Part shown: piece by piece, positions 20,383 to 30,506 of the stretch | How positions within the stretch are numbered: the stretch's first letter is position 1 | Layout of the letters: every line of letters begins with the position of its first letter | Assembly (NCBI RefSeq): GCF_000153405.2 | Contig: NC_020802.1 | Coordinates: forward strand, 2,988,411-3,052,410 | From: Psychromonas sp. CNPT3 | Lineage (GTDB): Bacteria > Pseudomonadota > Gammaproteobacteria > Enterobacterales > Psychromonadaceae | Length of the DNA: 64,000 nucleotides | Reading direction: 5' to 3' | Notes under the pieces: generated by a model | Told to the model about the DNA's origin: nothing | What the model saw: the letters and a program-made list of their open reading frames with translations, nothing else | Database searches by the model: none | Made by a program: the position numbers and the translations under genes

Positions 20383-20938
20383 GATTCACATTCCTTTGAT
20401 TACCTATCACCTTAAATTCCATAGAAAATTGATACCATTTTATATCCGTATCATTTGCTGTCACGATTGAATTTATATTTACATCACCCAGCCATCCAGA
20501 GGCTTCAATTTTTCGTAACATATTTGATACGTGGTTATAGGATTCACTTTCGCCTTGTACCAGCACTTTATTATTAACAAATGAAACTTTTTTTAAATAG
20601 ATCCCCTCGGGAACCTCTTTGCTTAAAATATTAAATAAACGCGTGGCCCCATTACGTTTATGCTCTAACTTTTGGATCAAGTTAATGCGCCGTTCTAATT
20701 CCTTTTTCTCTTTTTTGATGTTTTTTATCTTAGCGATACGTATATCAATGATCGTCATTTCAGTTTTTAAGTAATTATTACGTTGCTGCTGCGTTTGGAT
20801 CAAATCATCGACATACAACATGCTTACATAAGATAAAGACAGCATCAACAAAGAGCTCAAACAAAGCAAAGTAATAAAGAACTGTTTCTTTTTCTTTTTT
20901 GCAGCATCTCGCCATGGTAATAAGTTAATATTTGACAT
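20369..20938 (-). CDS. pilN: Type IV pilus assembly protein PilN
   Basis: The cytoplasmic N-terminus NINLLPWRDA (residues 3-12) is the conserved motif that docks in PilM. A membrane segment (about 22-43), a coiled coil (about 45-95) and a periplasmic domain follow. Its 189 aa is typical. The gene touches the pilM stop at 20938. Confidence 0.94.
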   Translation of the reverse strand: MSNINLLPWRDAAKKKKKQFFITLLCLSSLLMLSLSYVSMLYVDDLIQTQQQRNNYLKTEMTIIDIRIAKIKNIKKEKKELERRINLIQKLEHKRNGATRLFNILSKEVPEGIYLKKVSFVNNKVLVQGESESYNHVSNMLRKIEASGWLGDVNINSIVTANDTDIKWYQFSMEFKVIGNQRNVNHGSK

Positions 20939-21996
20939 TAATTTACTCCCCTTAATGCCAGCCCAATTGCCGTTAAATATTTTGCCCCATTGCGCCGTAA
21001 TTTGGCTTTATCTTTATCACACTTAAATTTCATGTCTTTAAAGGGTTGAGCGACCTCTATGCACACGTCCAATTCTGCCTCTAATTGGGTGACAAGCTCC
21101 GGCATTAATAAACAGCCACCCGTTAAAATAACTTTGCTTATGTGAATATGATTTAATGTATTACTGAACATACGTAAATCAAAACGCGCATTTTTTGCCG
21201 TTAAGTTTACAAAGGGCGTGATAACCTCTTCGATGCAATCATCTTCCCAATCACGGCTGATTTTATTTTTTTCAGCCCTCTCGAAAGTAATACCATAATG
21301 TTCAACTAACATTTGCGTGCAGACAGCACCGCCATGATTTCTTGAACGTGAAAAAATAATTTGCCCCTGATGCAATACGTTTAACATCATTTGTGATGCG
21401 CCAATATCAATAATGGCAACGCCTTGCTCCATTTCTTCAGTTGAAATCAACAATTCACAGCCACGCGTTAAAGCATGGCTTTCTATATCTACGATATGTG
21501 CAGTCAATCCAGCCTCTTCGACACAATTAACCCGAGACATTACCGTTTCACGCCTGGCAAGACTGAGTAATATATTATGTAATTGTGTGTTTTTGGCGTC
21601 GGCTTCTAGAATTTCAAAATCGAGGAAAATTTCATCAAGGGGAAAAGGAATACTATTTTCAGCTTCCATCTCTATTTGTGCTTCGAGATCTAAACCGGTC
21701 AAATCGGCATTCACACTCAAAATTTTGGTGATCACATCCGTTCCAGTAACAGCGATCGCTACTTTTTTAGTGGCACGCGGAAAGCTTTTACGCAGTTGTT
21801 TAATTAACTTAGAGAGTTTACTGATATCTTCAAGGCGACTATCAACAATTAAACCAGGAGTGAGTGGTACTTCGGCACTTGCGTCTACACACCATGTTCC
21901 TTGCTTTTTACTCAGCGCAATCGCTTTAATAGAGCAGGATCCAAAATCAAGACCGATCACTGCGTCTGCTTTAATTTTTTTAATAGAAAAAAACAT
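20938..21996 (-). CDS. pilM: Type IV pilus assembly ATPase-like protein PilM
   Basis: PilM is an actin-like (FtsA-fold) cytoplasmic protein that recruits the PilN tail and links the motor to the envelope complex. Nucleotide-binding motifs include GLDFGSCSIKA near residues 15-25 and IIDIGASQMML near 194-204. Its 352 aa is normal. It opens the pilMNOPQ operon, divergent from mrcA, an arrangement shared with many gammaproteobacteria. Confidence 0.94.
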   Translation of the reverse strand: MFFSIKKIKADAVIGLDFGSCSIKAIALSKKQGTWCVDASAEVPLTPGLIVDSRLEDISKLSKLIKQLRKSFPRATKKVAIAVTGTDVITKILSVNADLTGLDLEAQIEMEAENSIPFPLDEIFLDFEILEADAKNTQLHNILLSLARRETVMSRVNCVEEAGLTAHIVDIESHALTRGCELLISTEEMEQGVAIIDIGASQMMLNVLHQGQIIFSRSRNHGGAVCTQMLVEHYGITFERAEKNKISRDWEDDCIEEVITPFVNLTAKNARFDLRMFSNTLNHIHISKVILTGGCLLMPELVTQLEAELDVCIEVAQPFKDMKFKCDKDKAKLRRNGAKYLTAIGLALRGVN

Positions 21997-22176
21997 AACA
22001 TCCTTGCTAGTTGTCTTTTAAAGTGAACTAAATGTAATTTAAGGGTTAACAATAAAGGCAAATTCTTTACAATTCAATATATAACTCAAATTTCCCTCTT
22101 TATCTCCCTTAATATCACTATATACTGTGCATAATTATATACCAAGATCAATAAACACCCTTTGAGGACATATGCG

Positions 22177-24690
22177 ATGATGAAATGGATCAAACGCCTA
22201 TTTTTTACATTTATTTTATTAACGGCACTCGGCGCAGCAACTATCGCGGGTGTTTATTACAATGTAAAAAGCGACTTACCTGATGTTGCCAGTATTCAAA
22301 ACATTAAACTACAAGTCCCTATGAAAGTGTTTAGTATTGATGGAGAGCTGATCTCGCAATTTGGAGAAAAACGGCGCATCCCTTTGACGATTGATCAGGT
22401 TCCCAAGCAATTTATCAATGCATTTATCTCCATAGAAGATAACCGATATTATCAACATTTTGGCATTGACCCTATTGGAATAGTACGCGCGGCCCTCGTT
22501 TACGCGAGCACAGGAAAAGCCAAACAAGGCGCAAGTACCATTACCCAGCAGGTTGCACGAAACTTCTTTTTAACCCGCGAAAAAACGTTTATTCGTAAAA
22601 TAAAAGAAATTTTTATCGCTATTGAGCTCGAAAAAATACTCAGTAAAGATGAGATTTTAATGCTGTACTTAAATAAAATATCACTGGGTCACCGCGCTTT
22701 TGGTATTGGAGCTGCAGCCCAAGTTTATTATGGAAAAACAGTACAAGAGTTAACTTTAGGTGAAATGGCAGTGATTGCAGGCTTACCTAAAGCGCCTTCA
22801 CGCTTGAATCCTATTTATTCTCCAAGTAATGCACAAAAACGTCGCAACCTTGTATTAATGCGCATGTTTGAAGAAAACTATATAACTCAACAAGAATACA
22901 CTGACGCGGTTAACTCCCCAATTTTAAGTAAATACCATGGTGCAGAGATCACATTATCCGCACATTACGTCGCAGAAATGGCGCGTCATAAATTAATTGA
23001 ATTATATGGTATTGATCGAAGCTATAATGATGGCTTTAACGTTTACACCACGATCAATAAAAAATATCAAAAAGCGGCAAATCAAGCCCTTATTACCAAC
23101 TTACACGCGTATGATCAACGCCATGGTTATCGTGGCGCGAAAAAATCATTATGGGAAGCACCTGAGCCTGCGTGGGATATTGAAAAAATCCGTGATTATT
23201 TAAAAAAACAGCCCTACTTTGCAGATCTTTACCCGGCGATTGTACTTAACGTCAATGCACAATCGATCGAAGTTCAAAGTAAAAAAATGCCAGAGAAATT
23301 ACAAACTATTAATTGGGATGGTTTAAAATGGGCACGCCGTTATATTAATGATAAACGCCAAGGCAGAGCACCTAAAGTTGCCAGTGATATTGTTCAAGCC
23401 GGCGATCAAATCTGGGTGCAATATAGCGATAACGGACTATTATTATCCCAATATCCCGACGTCAGTGGTGCCTTTGTTGCATTAGATCCAAAAGATGGGG
23501 CTATCACCGCGATGGTAGGTGGCTTTAGCTTTGTACAAAGTAAATTTAACCGCGCAACACAAGCACAACGCCAAGTAGGCTCTACTATAAAACCCTTTAT
23601 TTACTCTGCAGCTATCGATAATGGCTATACCCTAGCAACGCTTGTTAACGACGCCCCAATCAATCATTGGACAGGTGGCACTGCATGGCGCCCTAAGAAC
23701 TCACCACCTGTGTATGATGGTCCTATTCGCTTACGTTTAGGTCTTGGTAAATCTAAGAATGTCGTCTCTGTACGTTTAATACAGGATTTAGGCGTCGATA
23801 AAGTGATTGATCAGCTGGTGAAATTTGGTTTTAACAAAGAGAAACTTCCGCATAATTTAACTTTGGCGCTGGGATCGGCTTCGATCACACCTTTAAACCT
23901 TGCGACTGGCTATGCAATGATAGCCAATGGCGGTTATAAAGTTGAACCTTATATTATTGAACGCATCGAAGATGCCTTGGGTACGGTCATTTATCAAGCT
24001 CAACCTAAAATAGTCTGTCCTGATTGTAATAAATTATATAACCAAGCGTCACAAAACACGCTGATAGCACCTGAAAATGATAGCCAAACATGCGCTATCT
24101 CACCCGTTGCACAAGATCAAATTGCGCCACAAAGTATTAGCTCTGAAAATGCATTTTTAGTTCGTGAATTACTACGAACTGCAATTTGGGGAGGCGGAAG
24201 CTGGCGTAATAATACCGGTTGGAATGGCACAGGTTGGCGCGCTATGACCGCCTTAAAACGCCCCGATATTGGTGGTAAAACGGGTACCACTAATGACTCT
24301 AAAGATGCTTGGTTTGCGGGTTATCTCGGTAAAATAGTCGCTACTTCTTGGGTCGGTTTTGATAATTTCAATCGAAATTTAGGCAAAGTAAGCTGGAACA
24401 GTAATCTGGATAAAAATCAAATCTCAGGCAGTGAATTTGGTGCGCGCACTGCACTCCCTGCATGGAACAGTTTTATGCTAGACGTCGGTTTAGATCAGCC
24501 GGAATATATGGCGCCTATGCCAGAAGATATCGGCACAGTACGCATTGATCGTGAAAGCGGGCTTCTCAGTAAAGAAACCGATTATCACAGCCGTTTTGAA
24601 TTCTTTACCAACGGCACAGAGCCCACTGAATATGCAGATCCAAGCACCTCTTCAAACAGTGAAAATGCAGAAGAAAGTGAGATTTTTTAA
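22177..24690 (+). CDS. mrcA: Penicillin-binding protein 1A
   Basis: PBP1A is a bifunctional peptidoglycan polymerase and crosslinker. After a membrane anchor near residues 5-27, the GT51 domain has EDNRYYQHFG near residue 80. The transpeptidase domain has the serine motif STIKPF near 466 and KTGTTND near 705. The ATG at 22177 is chosen because it follows TGAGGA by about 8 bases. An upstream in-frame TTG would sit on that ribosome site. The chosen length is 837 aa. The 3' end overlaps the convergent yrfG by 4 bases. Confidence 0.95.
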   Translation: MMKWIKRLFFTFILLTALGAATIAGVYYNVKSDLPDVASIQNIKLQVPMKVFSIDGELISQFGEKRRIPLTIDQVPKQFINAFISIEDNRYYQHFGIDPIGIVRAALVYASTGKAKQGASTITQQVARNFFLTREKTFIRKIKEIFIAIELEKILSKDEILMLYLNKISLGHRAFGIGAAAQVYYGKTVQELTLGEMAVIAGLPKAPSRLNPIYSPSNAQKRRNLVLMRMFEENYITQQEYTDAVNSPILSKYHGAEITLSAHYVAEMARHKLIELYGIDRSYNDGFNVYTTINKKYQKAANQALITNLHAYDQRHGYRGAKKSLWEAPEPAWDIEKIRDYLKKQPYFADLYPAIVLNVNAQSIEVQSKKMPEKLQTINWDGLKWARRYINDKRQGRAPKVASDIVQAGDQIWVQYSDNGLLLSQYPDVSGAFVALDPKDGAITAMVGGFSFVQSKFNRATQAQRQVGSTIKPFIYSAAIDNGYTLATLVNDAPINHWTGGTAWRPKNSPPVYDGPIRLRLGLGKSKNVVSVRLIQDLGVDKVIDQLVKFGFNKEKLPHNLTLALGSASITPLNLATGYAMIANGGYKVEPYIIERIEDALGTVIYQAQPKIVCPDCNKLYNQASQNTLIAPENDSQTCAISPVAQDQIAPQSISSENAFLVRELLRTAIWGGGSWRNNTGWNGTGWRAMTALKRPDIGGKTGTTNDSKDAWFAGYLGKIVATSWVGFDNFNRNLGKVSWNSNLDKNQISGSEFGARTALPAWNSFMLDVGLDQPEYMAPMPEDIGTVRIDRESGLLSKETDYHSRFEFFTNGTEPTEYADPSTSSNSENAEESEIF

Positions 24691-25334
24691 AGAAGCTCAG
24701 AAAATAAGTTAATCGTTTTAAATCCCTGCATCGCTTGTGCAGGGATAGTGCTATCGGGTGTATTTATCCCACGCAACCAGCGCACGCCTGAATTTTCTGC
24801 CACTTTTAAAATCTTTTCACTATCATCTATAAATAAACTGCGCACAAAATTCACCTTAAAATCTTTCTCAAGTCGCGTCCAAAACTCCCTATTTTCTTTG
24901 GCTATTTGCATATCATGGCTGGAAATGATCCTTTCAAAATAGGGGCTTAGACCTGTCATTTGCATCTTCATCTCAACGCTATTACGGTGTGCGTTAGTGA
25001 TCATAAATACACGTTTATCTAATGTTTTCAAATGCTCTAAAAACAAAAGAACATCCACTCGAGGTTTCACTTTAGACTTGGTCATATGTTGTAATTTTTT
25101 AATATCCAAACCCAGTGTTTTAAACCAATGATCGTGGCAATACCAATTTAATTGACCACTGACCTTGGCATATTGCGCGTAAACATAGGTTATCGCTTGG
25201 GTTAACGATAGCCCTTCTTTTATTGCATATTGTTGCGGGATAAATTCTAACCAAAAATGGCTATCATAGTGAAGATCTAATAGTGTGCCATCCATATCTA
25301 ATAATATAAAATCAACATCTTTGTTAATATTCAT
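24687..25334 (-). CDS. yrfG: HAD-family nucleotidase YrfG
   Basis: YrfG of E. coli hydrolyses GMP and IMP. The first HAD motif is FILLDMDGTLLDL near residues 8-20, the second is the MITNAH segment, and the third is the SLFIDDSEKIL segment. The ATG at 25334 (215 aa) is preferred to an earlier in-frame ATG because homologues begin close to the motif. It is divergent from nudE, as in E. coli (nudE-yrfG neighbourhood next to mrcA). Confidence 0.85.
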   Translation of the reverse strand: MNINKDVDFILLDMDGTLLDLHYDSHFWLEFIPQQYAIKEGLSLTQAITYVYAQYAKVSGQLNWYCHDHWFKTLGLDIKKLQHMTKSKVKPRVDVLLFLEHLKTLDKRVFMITNAHRNSVEMKMQMTGLSPYFERIISSHDMQIAKENREFWTRLEKDFKVNFVRSLFIDDSEKILKVAENSGVRWLRGINTPDSTIPAQAMQGFKTINLFSELL

Positions 25335-25510
25335 AACCTTTAAATCCCTACCTCGAGTGAGCAATTTACAAAGAGCAACACCATACACGAAAAGAGACAT
25401 CGATAAAATAAGTCCATTATAGATTTCTCAATCTACAATATTACCTTTAAACACACGTTAAACTTTATAAGAAGACGCGGTTCACTTTAAGAGAGCTGAG
25501 CTCTAATTGA

Positions 25511-25547
25511 GCTTGCTGATTTTGCATCTTGAAGTATCATAGGTATA
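25511..25547 (+). repeat. Solo end of interspersed repeat family B upstream of nudE
   Basis: The sequence matches the end of the full element at 60936-61114. It contains TTGCAT, a 16-base spacer and TATAAA, which reads as a promoter pointing at the nudE ATG 43 bases downstream. Confidence 0.65.
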
Positions 25548-25589
25548 AAGCAGGCGGCTACGCGAGATACGTCTCGACAGGGAGAAGAT

Positions 25590-26153
25590 ATGCGCCACTC
25601 AAAAAATAAATTACCAGAAATAATCAAATGTACTTCTGTTGCCAAAAGTCGATTCTTTAATATTGAATCGGTGCAATTAAAATTTAGTAATGGTGAGCGC
25701 CGCGAATTTGAACGTATGAAGAGCGCAGGCTTAGGCTCTGTGCTTATTGTGCCGTTTTATGATGAGAATACTTTGCTTTTGATCCGCGAGTACGCGGTGG
25801 GCACCCATAGCTATGAATTAGGTTTTCCAAAAGGGTTAATTGATCCCGGCGAAAGCCCTGAGATAGCCGCTAATCGCGAGCTTCAAGAAGAGGTGGGGTT
25901 TGCCAGCAAGAAGTTACAAAAATTAAAAAAAATAATCATGGCTCCCAGCTACTTTAACAGTGAAATGACTCTTTTTATGGCCTTTGATCTTTATCCTAAA
26001 ACATTAATAGGCGATGAACCTGAGCCATTAGAAGTAATAAAATGGCCCCTTGCCAATATCGATGAATTATTAGAGCGCGATGATTTTCAAGAGGCACGTA
26101 ATATTAGTGCTCTATTACTCGCACTAAAAACACTACGCGCTCCAAATACTTAA
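25590..26153 (+). CDS. nudE: ADP-compounds hydrolase NudE
   Basis: NudE is a Nudix hydrolase acting on ADP-ribose, AP3A and NADH-type substrates. The Nudix box is complete: [18 protein letters not shown] followed by EEVGFA, spanning about residues 91-114. Its 187 aa matches E. coli NudE. The ATG follows AGGGAG. Its stop overlaps the convergent sthA stop by 4 bases. Confidence 0.93.
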   Translation: MRHSKNKLPEIIKCTSVAKSRFFNIESVQLKFSNGERREFERMKSAGLGSVLIVPFYDENTLLLIREYAVGTHSYELGFPKGLIDPGESPEIAANRELQEEVGFASKKLQKLKKIIMAPSYFNSEMTLFMAFDLYPKTLIGDEPEPLEVIKWPLANIDELLERDDFQEARNISALLLALKTLRAPNT

Positions 26154-27580
26154 AATAATCGATTTAAACCATTTAAAGCTGCGACTCGATAAGCCTCTGC
26201 CATGGTCGGATAATTAAAAGTCGTATGCACAAAGTACTCGATGGTATTACCCGCACCCTTTTGCTCCATGATGGCTTGGCCAATATGAATGATCTCAGCG
26301 GCGCGCTCACCAAAACAATGTATGCCTAATATCTCTTTTGTTTCACGATGAAAGAGTATTTTTAAACTGCCTACATCAGATCCCAGTATTTGCGATCGCG
26401 CCAGATCTTTAAACTGCGCCCGTCCGACTTCATAGGGTACTTTTTGTTGGGTTAACATTTGCTCTGTTTTTCCAACCGAGCTTATCTCTGGTATCGTAAA
26501 AATACCCGTCGGAATATCTTGGATCAATTTTTTAGGATCTTCACAAGTTAAAATAACATCCGCAACAATACGCCCCTGATCATAAGCTGCACTGGCTAAA
26601 CTAGGATAACCAATAACATCCCCAACCGCATAAATATTAGAATGAGTGGTTTGGTAATGATCATTAATCGACAATTGCCCACGATCGTTGGCCTTTAACC
26701 CAACCGCTGATAGGTTTAATTTATCCGTATTACCGGCGCGCCCATTAGCAAAAAGTAAACAGTCCACTTTCATCTTTTTACCTGATTTAAAATGTAAAAT
26801 AACACCTTTATCAAGACTCTCTATTTTTTCATATTCTTCGTCATGGCGTAAAATAATACCTGAATTTCTAAAATGGTAAGAAAGCGCATCTGACATTTCT
26901 GCATCTAAAAAAGACAATAATCGGTCACGACTGTTGATAAGATCCGTTTTAACACCTAAACCTCTAAAAATAGAAGCATATTCACAACCAATAACACCTG
27001 CACCATAAATCGCAATATGCTGAGGATGATGATCAAGGGATAAAATAGTATCACTGTCATAAATGTTAGAAGCAGTGAAATCAATATCTTTCGGGTGATA
27101 AGGACGAGATCCGGTGGCAATGATAATACTTTTTCCGGTTATCTGCTCAATGCTACCATCTTTATTTTTGATACTTAATGTATGCTCATCTATAAAGGAG
27201 GCTTCACCAAAATATAAAGTACAATTATTACGATCATAAAAACCACTGCGCATGCGTACTTGCTTAGCGATCACCTTCTCAGTGTGGCGTAAAACATCCG
27301 CAAAAGTAAAAGATTGTTTGTAATGGTACTCTTGCGTAAATAATGTATTATTTTTAAGTTCAATAAGTTGACTGACACTATGTCTTAATGCTTTTGAAGG
27401 GATAGTGCCCCAATGCGTACAGCCTCCGCCGATTTGATGATATTTCTCAATAACCGCGACATTAACGCCCCCTTTAGAAAGTTGCATAGCAGCACCTTCA
27501 CCTCCGGGTCCACTGCCAATAATAATAACATCATGATCATATTTAACGGAATGGGTGGTTTTTTGTTTTTTTGCAGACAT
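26150..27580 (-). CDS. sthA: Soluble pyridine nucleotide transhydrogenase
   Basis: SthA (UdhA) transfers hydride between NADPH and NAD+ in the cytoplasm. The FAD-binding [10 protein letters not shown] lies near residues 21-30. The active-site region reads [16 protein letters not shown], lacking the second redox Cys of lipoamide dehydrogenases, which is diagnostic for SthA. The second nucleotide-binding motif is [14 protein letters not shown]. The ATG at 27580 follows GAGG; the longer TTG option overlaps that site. Chosen length 476 aa. Confidence 0.95.
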   Translation of the reverse strand: MSAKKQKTTHSVKYDHDVIIIGSGPGGEGAAMQLSKGGVNVAVIEKYHQIGGGCTHWGTIPSKALRHSVSQLIELKNNTLFTQEYHYKQSFTFADVLRHTEKVIAKQVRMRSGFYDRNNCTLYFGEASFIDEHTLSIKNKDGSIEQITGKSIIIATGSRPYHPKDIDFTASNIYDSDTILSLDHHPQHIAIYGAGVIGCEYASIFRGLGVKTDLINSRDRLLSFLDAEMSDALSYHFRNSGIILRHDEEYEKIESLDKGVILHFKSGKKMKVDCLLFANGRAGNTDKLNLSAVGLKANDRGQLSINDHYQTTHSNIYAVGDVIGYPSLASAAYDQGRIVADVILTCEDPKKLIQDIPTGIFTIPEISSVGKTEQMLTQQKVPYEVGRAQFKDLARSQILGSDVGSLKILFHRETKEILGIHCFGERAAEIIHIGQAIMEQKGAGNTIEYFVHTTFNYPTMAEAYRVAALNGLNRLF

Positions 27581-27608
27581 TTTGATCCTCAAATATAAAA
27601 GATGGCTC

Positions 27609-27773
27609 TTATAGCAAAGGAATTAATTAAGTTTTCATGTATTGCGCAGGAAAAATTAACACTAGCAAGGCGTGAGTTGTAGGAGATAGTTGTTCTAACT
27701 TCAAAACTCACAACGCAGGTAGAGATAATTTCAACAAGCAAGACGGGTAACCTTTTTAGTTCCTTTGGTATTA
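27609..27773. repeat. MITE-like repeat, family A copy 2
   Basis: This 165-bp element closely matches 4150-4313. Its ends are inverted: left TATAGCAAAGGAATTAA, right (reversed) AATACCAAAGGAACTAA. It is noncoding. It sits between the divergent sthA and yijD, where E. coli carries fabR. Confidence 0.8.
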
Positions 27774-27917
27774 ACACCCCAAGTTTGCATACGAAGAGTA
27801 TGCATGGCATATTTTTATCGTGTGATACAATGGTATAGATACAAAATACAGAGAAGTAAAGACGCGGGCTTGATCCGGCTATCCTCTGCTCAAAGCAGAA
27901 TATTTAAGGCGACCACC

Positions 27918-28277
27918 ATGAAAAATTATAATGTCTCACTACGCTGGCTGATTTACACCTTTATTATCGGTTTATCTGCAAGTGCCTGCTTCTCTATGCT
28001 AACGGTGAGTTTAATGCCTTTATCGCCTTTTGCTTTCTTAACCCTGATTTTTTCCTGTGATCGTTTTTATGCGTTATATATTGCTAACGATAACCATGAA
28101 GAAAGTATTCGTCCCGCGTGGGCGACTCTCTTTATCGGTCTGTTTTCTTACCATGCTTACACCGGCGCACTACACCCCGAGTTAGGCTCTAATTTATTTT
28201 CCGTGATCATGATACTGATTTTATGTATCTGGTTGATGTATAGACTGATGTTTGGAAATAAACATTACGAACCATAA
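27918..28277 (+). CDS. yijD: YijD family inner membrane protein (DUF1422)
   Basis: The protein is about 119 aa with four hydrophobic segments (near 10-30, 35-50, 68-85 and 92-112) and the ELGSNLFSVIM motif shared with E. coli YijD. Its function is unknown. The ATG at 27918 is chosen because the family starts just before the first membrane helix. An upstream extension would run through repeat DNA. The position beside sthA matches E. coli, but fabR, which lies between them there, is absent. Confidence 0.8.
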   Translation: MKNYNVSLRWLIYTFIIGLSASACFSMLTVSLMPLSPFAFLTLIFSCDRFYALYIANDNHEESIRPAWATLFIGLFSYHAYTGALHPELGSNLFSVIMILILCIWLMYRLMFGNKHYEP

Positions 28278-28572
28278 GCAACTGATATAAAAAGACAAAA
28301 AAACATTGATTCGCCTAAGTTCTTAACTGCATCCTTTTTATGTTAAATATCTGATCTCGATTTTTAACATAACGAGATGCACACAATATACACACAAAGA
28401 TGACAGATAAAAAAAACAGCTATTATTTCGCGATGAGCATGCCAAAAAGATAACTAAATTGGGATGAAGATCCCAAAGCGAATGCGTTACCTAAAATATA
28501 TCCCCTTTAATTTTGATGTTAATAAGCCACGTTTATACCTCTGTTAGCGCAGATCCTTTATCAGGCCGATAG
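28278..28572. other. Intergenic region with two hairpins, no gene seen
   Basis: No credible ORF is present. Two hairpins are visible: TATGTTAAA...TTTAACATA near 28339-28370 and TTGGGATgaagATCCCAA near 28459-28476. A family B repeat end follows at 28573. I see no recognisable RNA gene. Confidence 0.5.
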
Positions 28573-28612
28573 ACTTGCTGATTTTGTATCTTGAAGTATT
28601 ATGGGTATATAC
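28573..28612 (+). repeat. Solo end of interspersed repeat family B upstream of ycbX
   Basis: This repeat end contains TTGTAT, a 16-base spacer and TATATA, pointing at the ycbX start 36 bases downstream. Confidence 0.65.
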
Positions 28613-28647
28613 ATATCAGATTAACTACTGATAATAGGATCATAATA

Positions 28648-29748
28648 TTGCAAATATTAACCTCTCTGTATATTTACCCTATCAAATCAACTAAGGCCAT
28701 TGCCCTACAACAAGCAAAGGTTGAAGAACTCGGTTTATTTTTAGATCGTCGCTATATGTTAATTGACGCATCAGGTATATGTATCACCGCGAGAAACTTT
28801 CCTAAATTAACACAAGTACATGTGCAGTCTTTTAAAAATAAACTATTGATCAGTGCACCACAGATGATTGATATCACCTTAGATCTTAATTTGTTGGACA
28901 AAGCACCTACACCCGCACAAATCTGGGCAGATAAAGTGCAAGCTCTACATTGCACCACTAACATAGATAAATGGTTTTCAACCTACCTCAATACACCTTG
29001 CCAATTGGTATTTTGCGACCCTACAAACAAAAGAAAAATTAAAGAAGCAAAGGCGTTCGTATCCTTTGCCGATGCTTATCCTATTTTATTGATCAATTCA
29101 CGATCATTAGAGCAATTAAACTGCCGTTTAGAAAACCCAGTGAGTGAGACTCAACTTCGCCCTAATTTAGTTGTCCAAGGTGACTTTCCTTTTGTAGAAG
29201 ACACTTGGAAACGCATTAAAATAGGCGAAGTAGAGTTTATGCTGAGCCAAGCCTGCCCTCGTTGCCAATTTATTAATATTGATCCCGATAGCGGTAAAAG
29301 TAATGCCAAAGAGCCCTTACAAACATTAGCCTCCTTTCGCTATACACAAGGCGAGGTCCATTTTGGACAATATCTGATAGCGCTTAACAAAGGTGTCATA
29401 AAAGCGGGTGATGAAGTCATCATATTAGAGACTCTGTATCCTGCGTTTTATAGCGCGCAAAGTGACGCAACCGCTACAAAAAAAACACGCATAAACATTG
29501 AATATCTACCACTCAATGTGATTAAAAAAGGGAATAATCAAGGCTTACTGCTCGAACAGGCTGAGCAGGCTGGAATACCACTACCACACGCATGTCGTAA
29601 TGGTATTTGTGGACGTTGTCGCGTCAAACTTATCTCGGGAGAGGTCATACAGCTCAATGATTCCGCCTTAAGTGAACAACAAAAAGAGCAAGGATATATA
29701 CTTTCGTGTAGTTGTATTCCACTTTCAGATATTAGTATCGATTATTAG
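28648..29748 (+). CDS. ycbX: MOSC-domain protein with C-terminal 2Fe-2S ferredoxin (YcbX family)
   Basis: E. coli YcbX is a molybdenum-cofactor-dependent protein that detoxifies N-hydroxylated base analogues. Here a MOSC N-terminal beta-barrel (about 1-115) begins SLYIYPIKS. A MOSC domain (about 120-265) contains the conserved Cys of QACPRCQF. A plant-type ferredoxin domain (about 285-366) has its cluster ligands in CRNGICGRC and a later Cys. The TTG at 28648 is chosen: it follows AGGA by 9 bases and matches the family start. Chosen length 366 aa, against 369 in E. coli. Confidence 0.88.
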   Translation: MQILTSLYIYPIKSTKAIALQQAKVEELGLFLDRRYMLIDASGICITARNFPKLTQVHVQSFKNKLLISAPQMIDITLDLNLLDKAPTPAQIWADKVQALHCTTNIDKWFSTYLNTPCQLVFCDPTNKRKIKEAKAFVSFADAYPILLINSRSLEQLNCRLENPVSETQLRPNLVVQGDFPFVEDTWKRIKIGEVEFMLSQACPRCQFINIDPDSGKSNAKEPLQTLASFRYTQGEVHFGQYLIALNKGVIKAGDEVIILETLYPAFYSAQSDATATKKTRINIEYLPLNVIKKGNNQGLLLEQAEQAGIPLPHACRNGICGRCRVKLISGEVIQLNDSALSEQQKEQGYILSCSCIPLSDISIDY

Positions 29749-29758
29749 GAGCCAATAC

Positions 29759-30409
29759 ATGCAAAGGGATAAGGCGCATCAACACATACCTACAAGTGAT
29801 ACTGAAAAACTCATTGAGATATTAGGCTTAACCACTAATATTTATGAGGCAGGTTATATTTTAGCAGATGGACGCATGCTACATCTAAACCGTAGTAATT
29901 GTTTTAAGCGTCAAAATCATTTAGACGTATTAAAATTATTACCCGATTTTGTCGGTAAAGAGCATGCCATTATCGATACTGATATGATGGCTTTTATGGC
30001 CAAAGAGCATTTAGTTCGATTTTGTATCGATGGAAAAATACATACGGCAACGCGGCCAAGCACGATGCAATTACGTAAAATATATAACACATTAACCTAT
30101 CGTTCTTACCCTTTTGATATCATTTTATCGAATCCCGTCGGAATGACACTCGCGCAGCACACGCTTTCGGGCCCAAGCATGGCAACATTAGTAAACATAT
30201 TCAAAGTTTACGACAACATCTCTGAGTCTTGCTTTTCAACCGATGAGTTTGCATTAAAAGAGACAAAAACACATCAACAGCTGATTTTCCTACCGTCCAT
30301 GAAATGCGTGGCCAGTTTAAATAAAAACAGTCATATTTTTAAAATAGAGGATGAGTTTAAAAATGTAGAAACGCTTTTTATGCGCTTAATTGCAGAGCAT
30401 AAGCCTTAA
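29759..30409 (+). CDS. Uncharacterised 216-aa protein downstream of ycbX
   Basis: I do not recognise this protein. It starts at an ATG 8 bases after AGGAG, 10 bp after the ycbX stop, so it is probably co-transcribed with ycbX. It has no signal peptide or membrane helix. It contains LADGRMLHLNRSN near residues 32-44, TATRPSTMQLRKIYN near 93-107, and NPVGMTLAQHTLSG near 122-135. These resemble repeated short motifs of a soluble cytoplasmic domain. The ORF can be read further upstream inside ycbX, but the ribosome site supports this start. Confidence 0.7.
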   Translation: MQRDKAHQHIPTSDTEKLIEILGLTTNIYEAGYILADGRMLHLNRSNCFKRQNHLDVLKLLPDFVGKEHAIIDTDMMAFMAKEHLVRFCIDGKIHTATRPSTMQLRKIYNTLTYRSYPFDIILSNPVGMTLAQHTLSGPSMATLVNIFKVYDNISESCFSTDEFALKETKTHQQLIFLPSMKCVASLNKNSHIFKIEDEFKNVETLFMRLIAEHKP

Positions 30410-30453
30410 AATAGAGGTGTTTATCTCTCTTTTATTCTCTTTAAAACAAAAAA

Positions 30454-30483
30454 AAGGTGGCCATATCATTATATGACCACCTT
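30454..30483. terminator. Strong terminator after the DUF885 gene
   Basis: AAGGTGG(C/T)CATAT arms pair around a 4-base loop. On the minus strand the hairpin is followed by nine T residues, so it chiefly terminates the DUF885 gene. Confidence 0.85.
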
Positions 30484-30506
30484 CACTGCACATTAAAAGT
30501 ATATTT

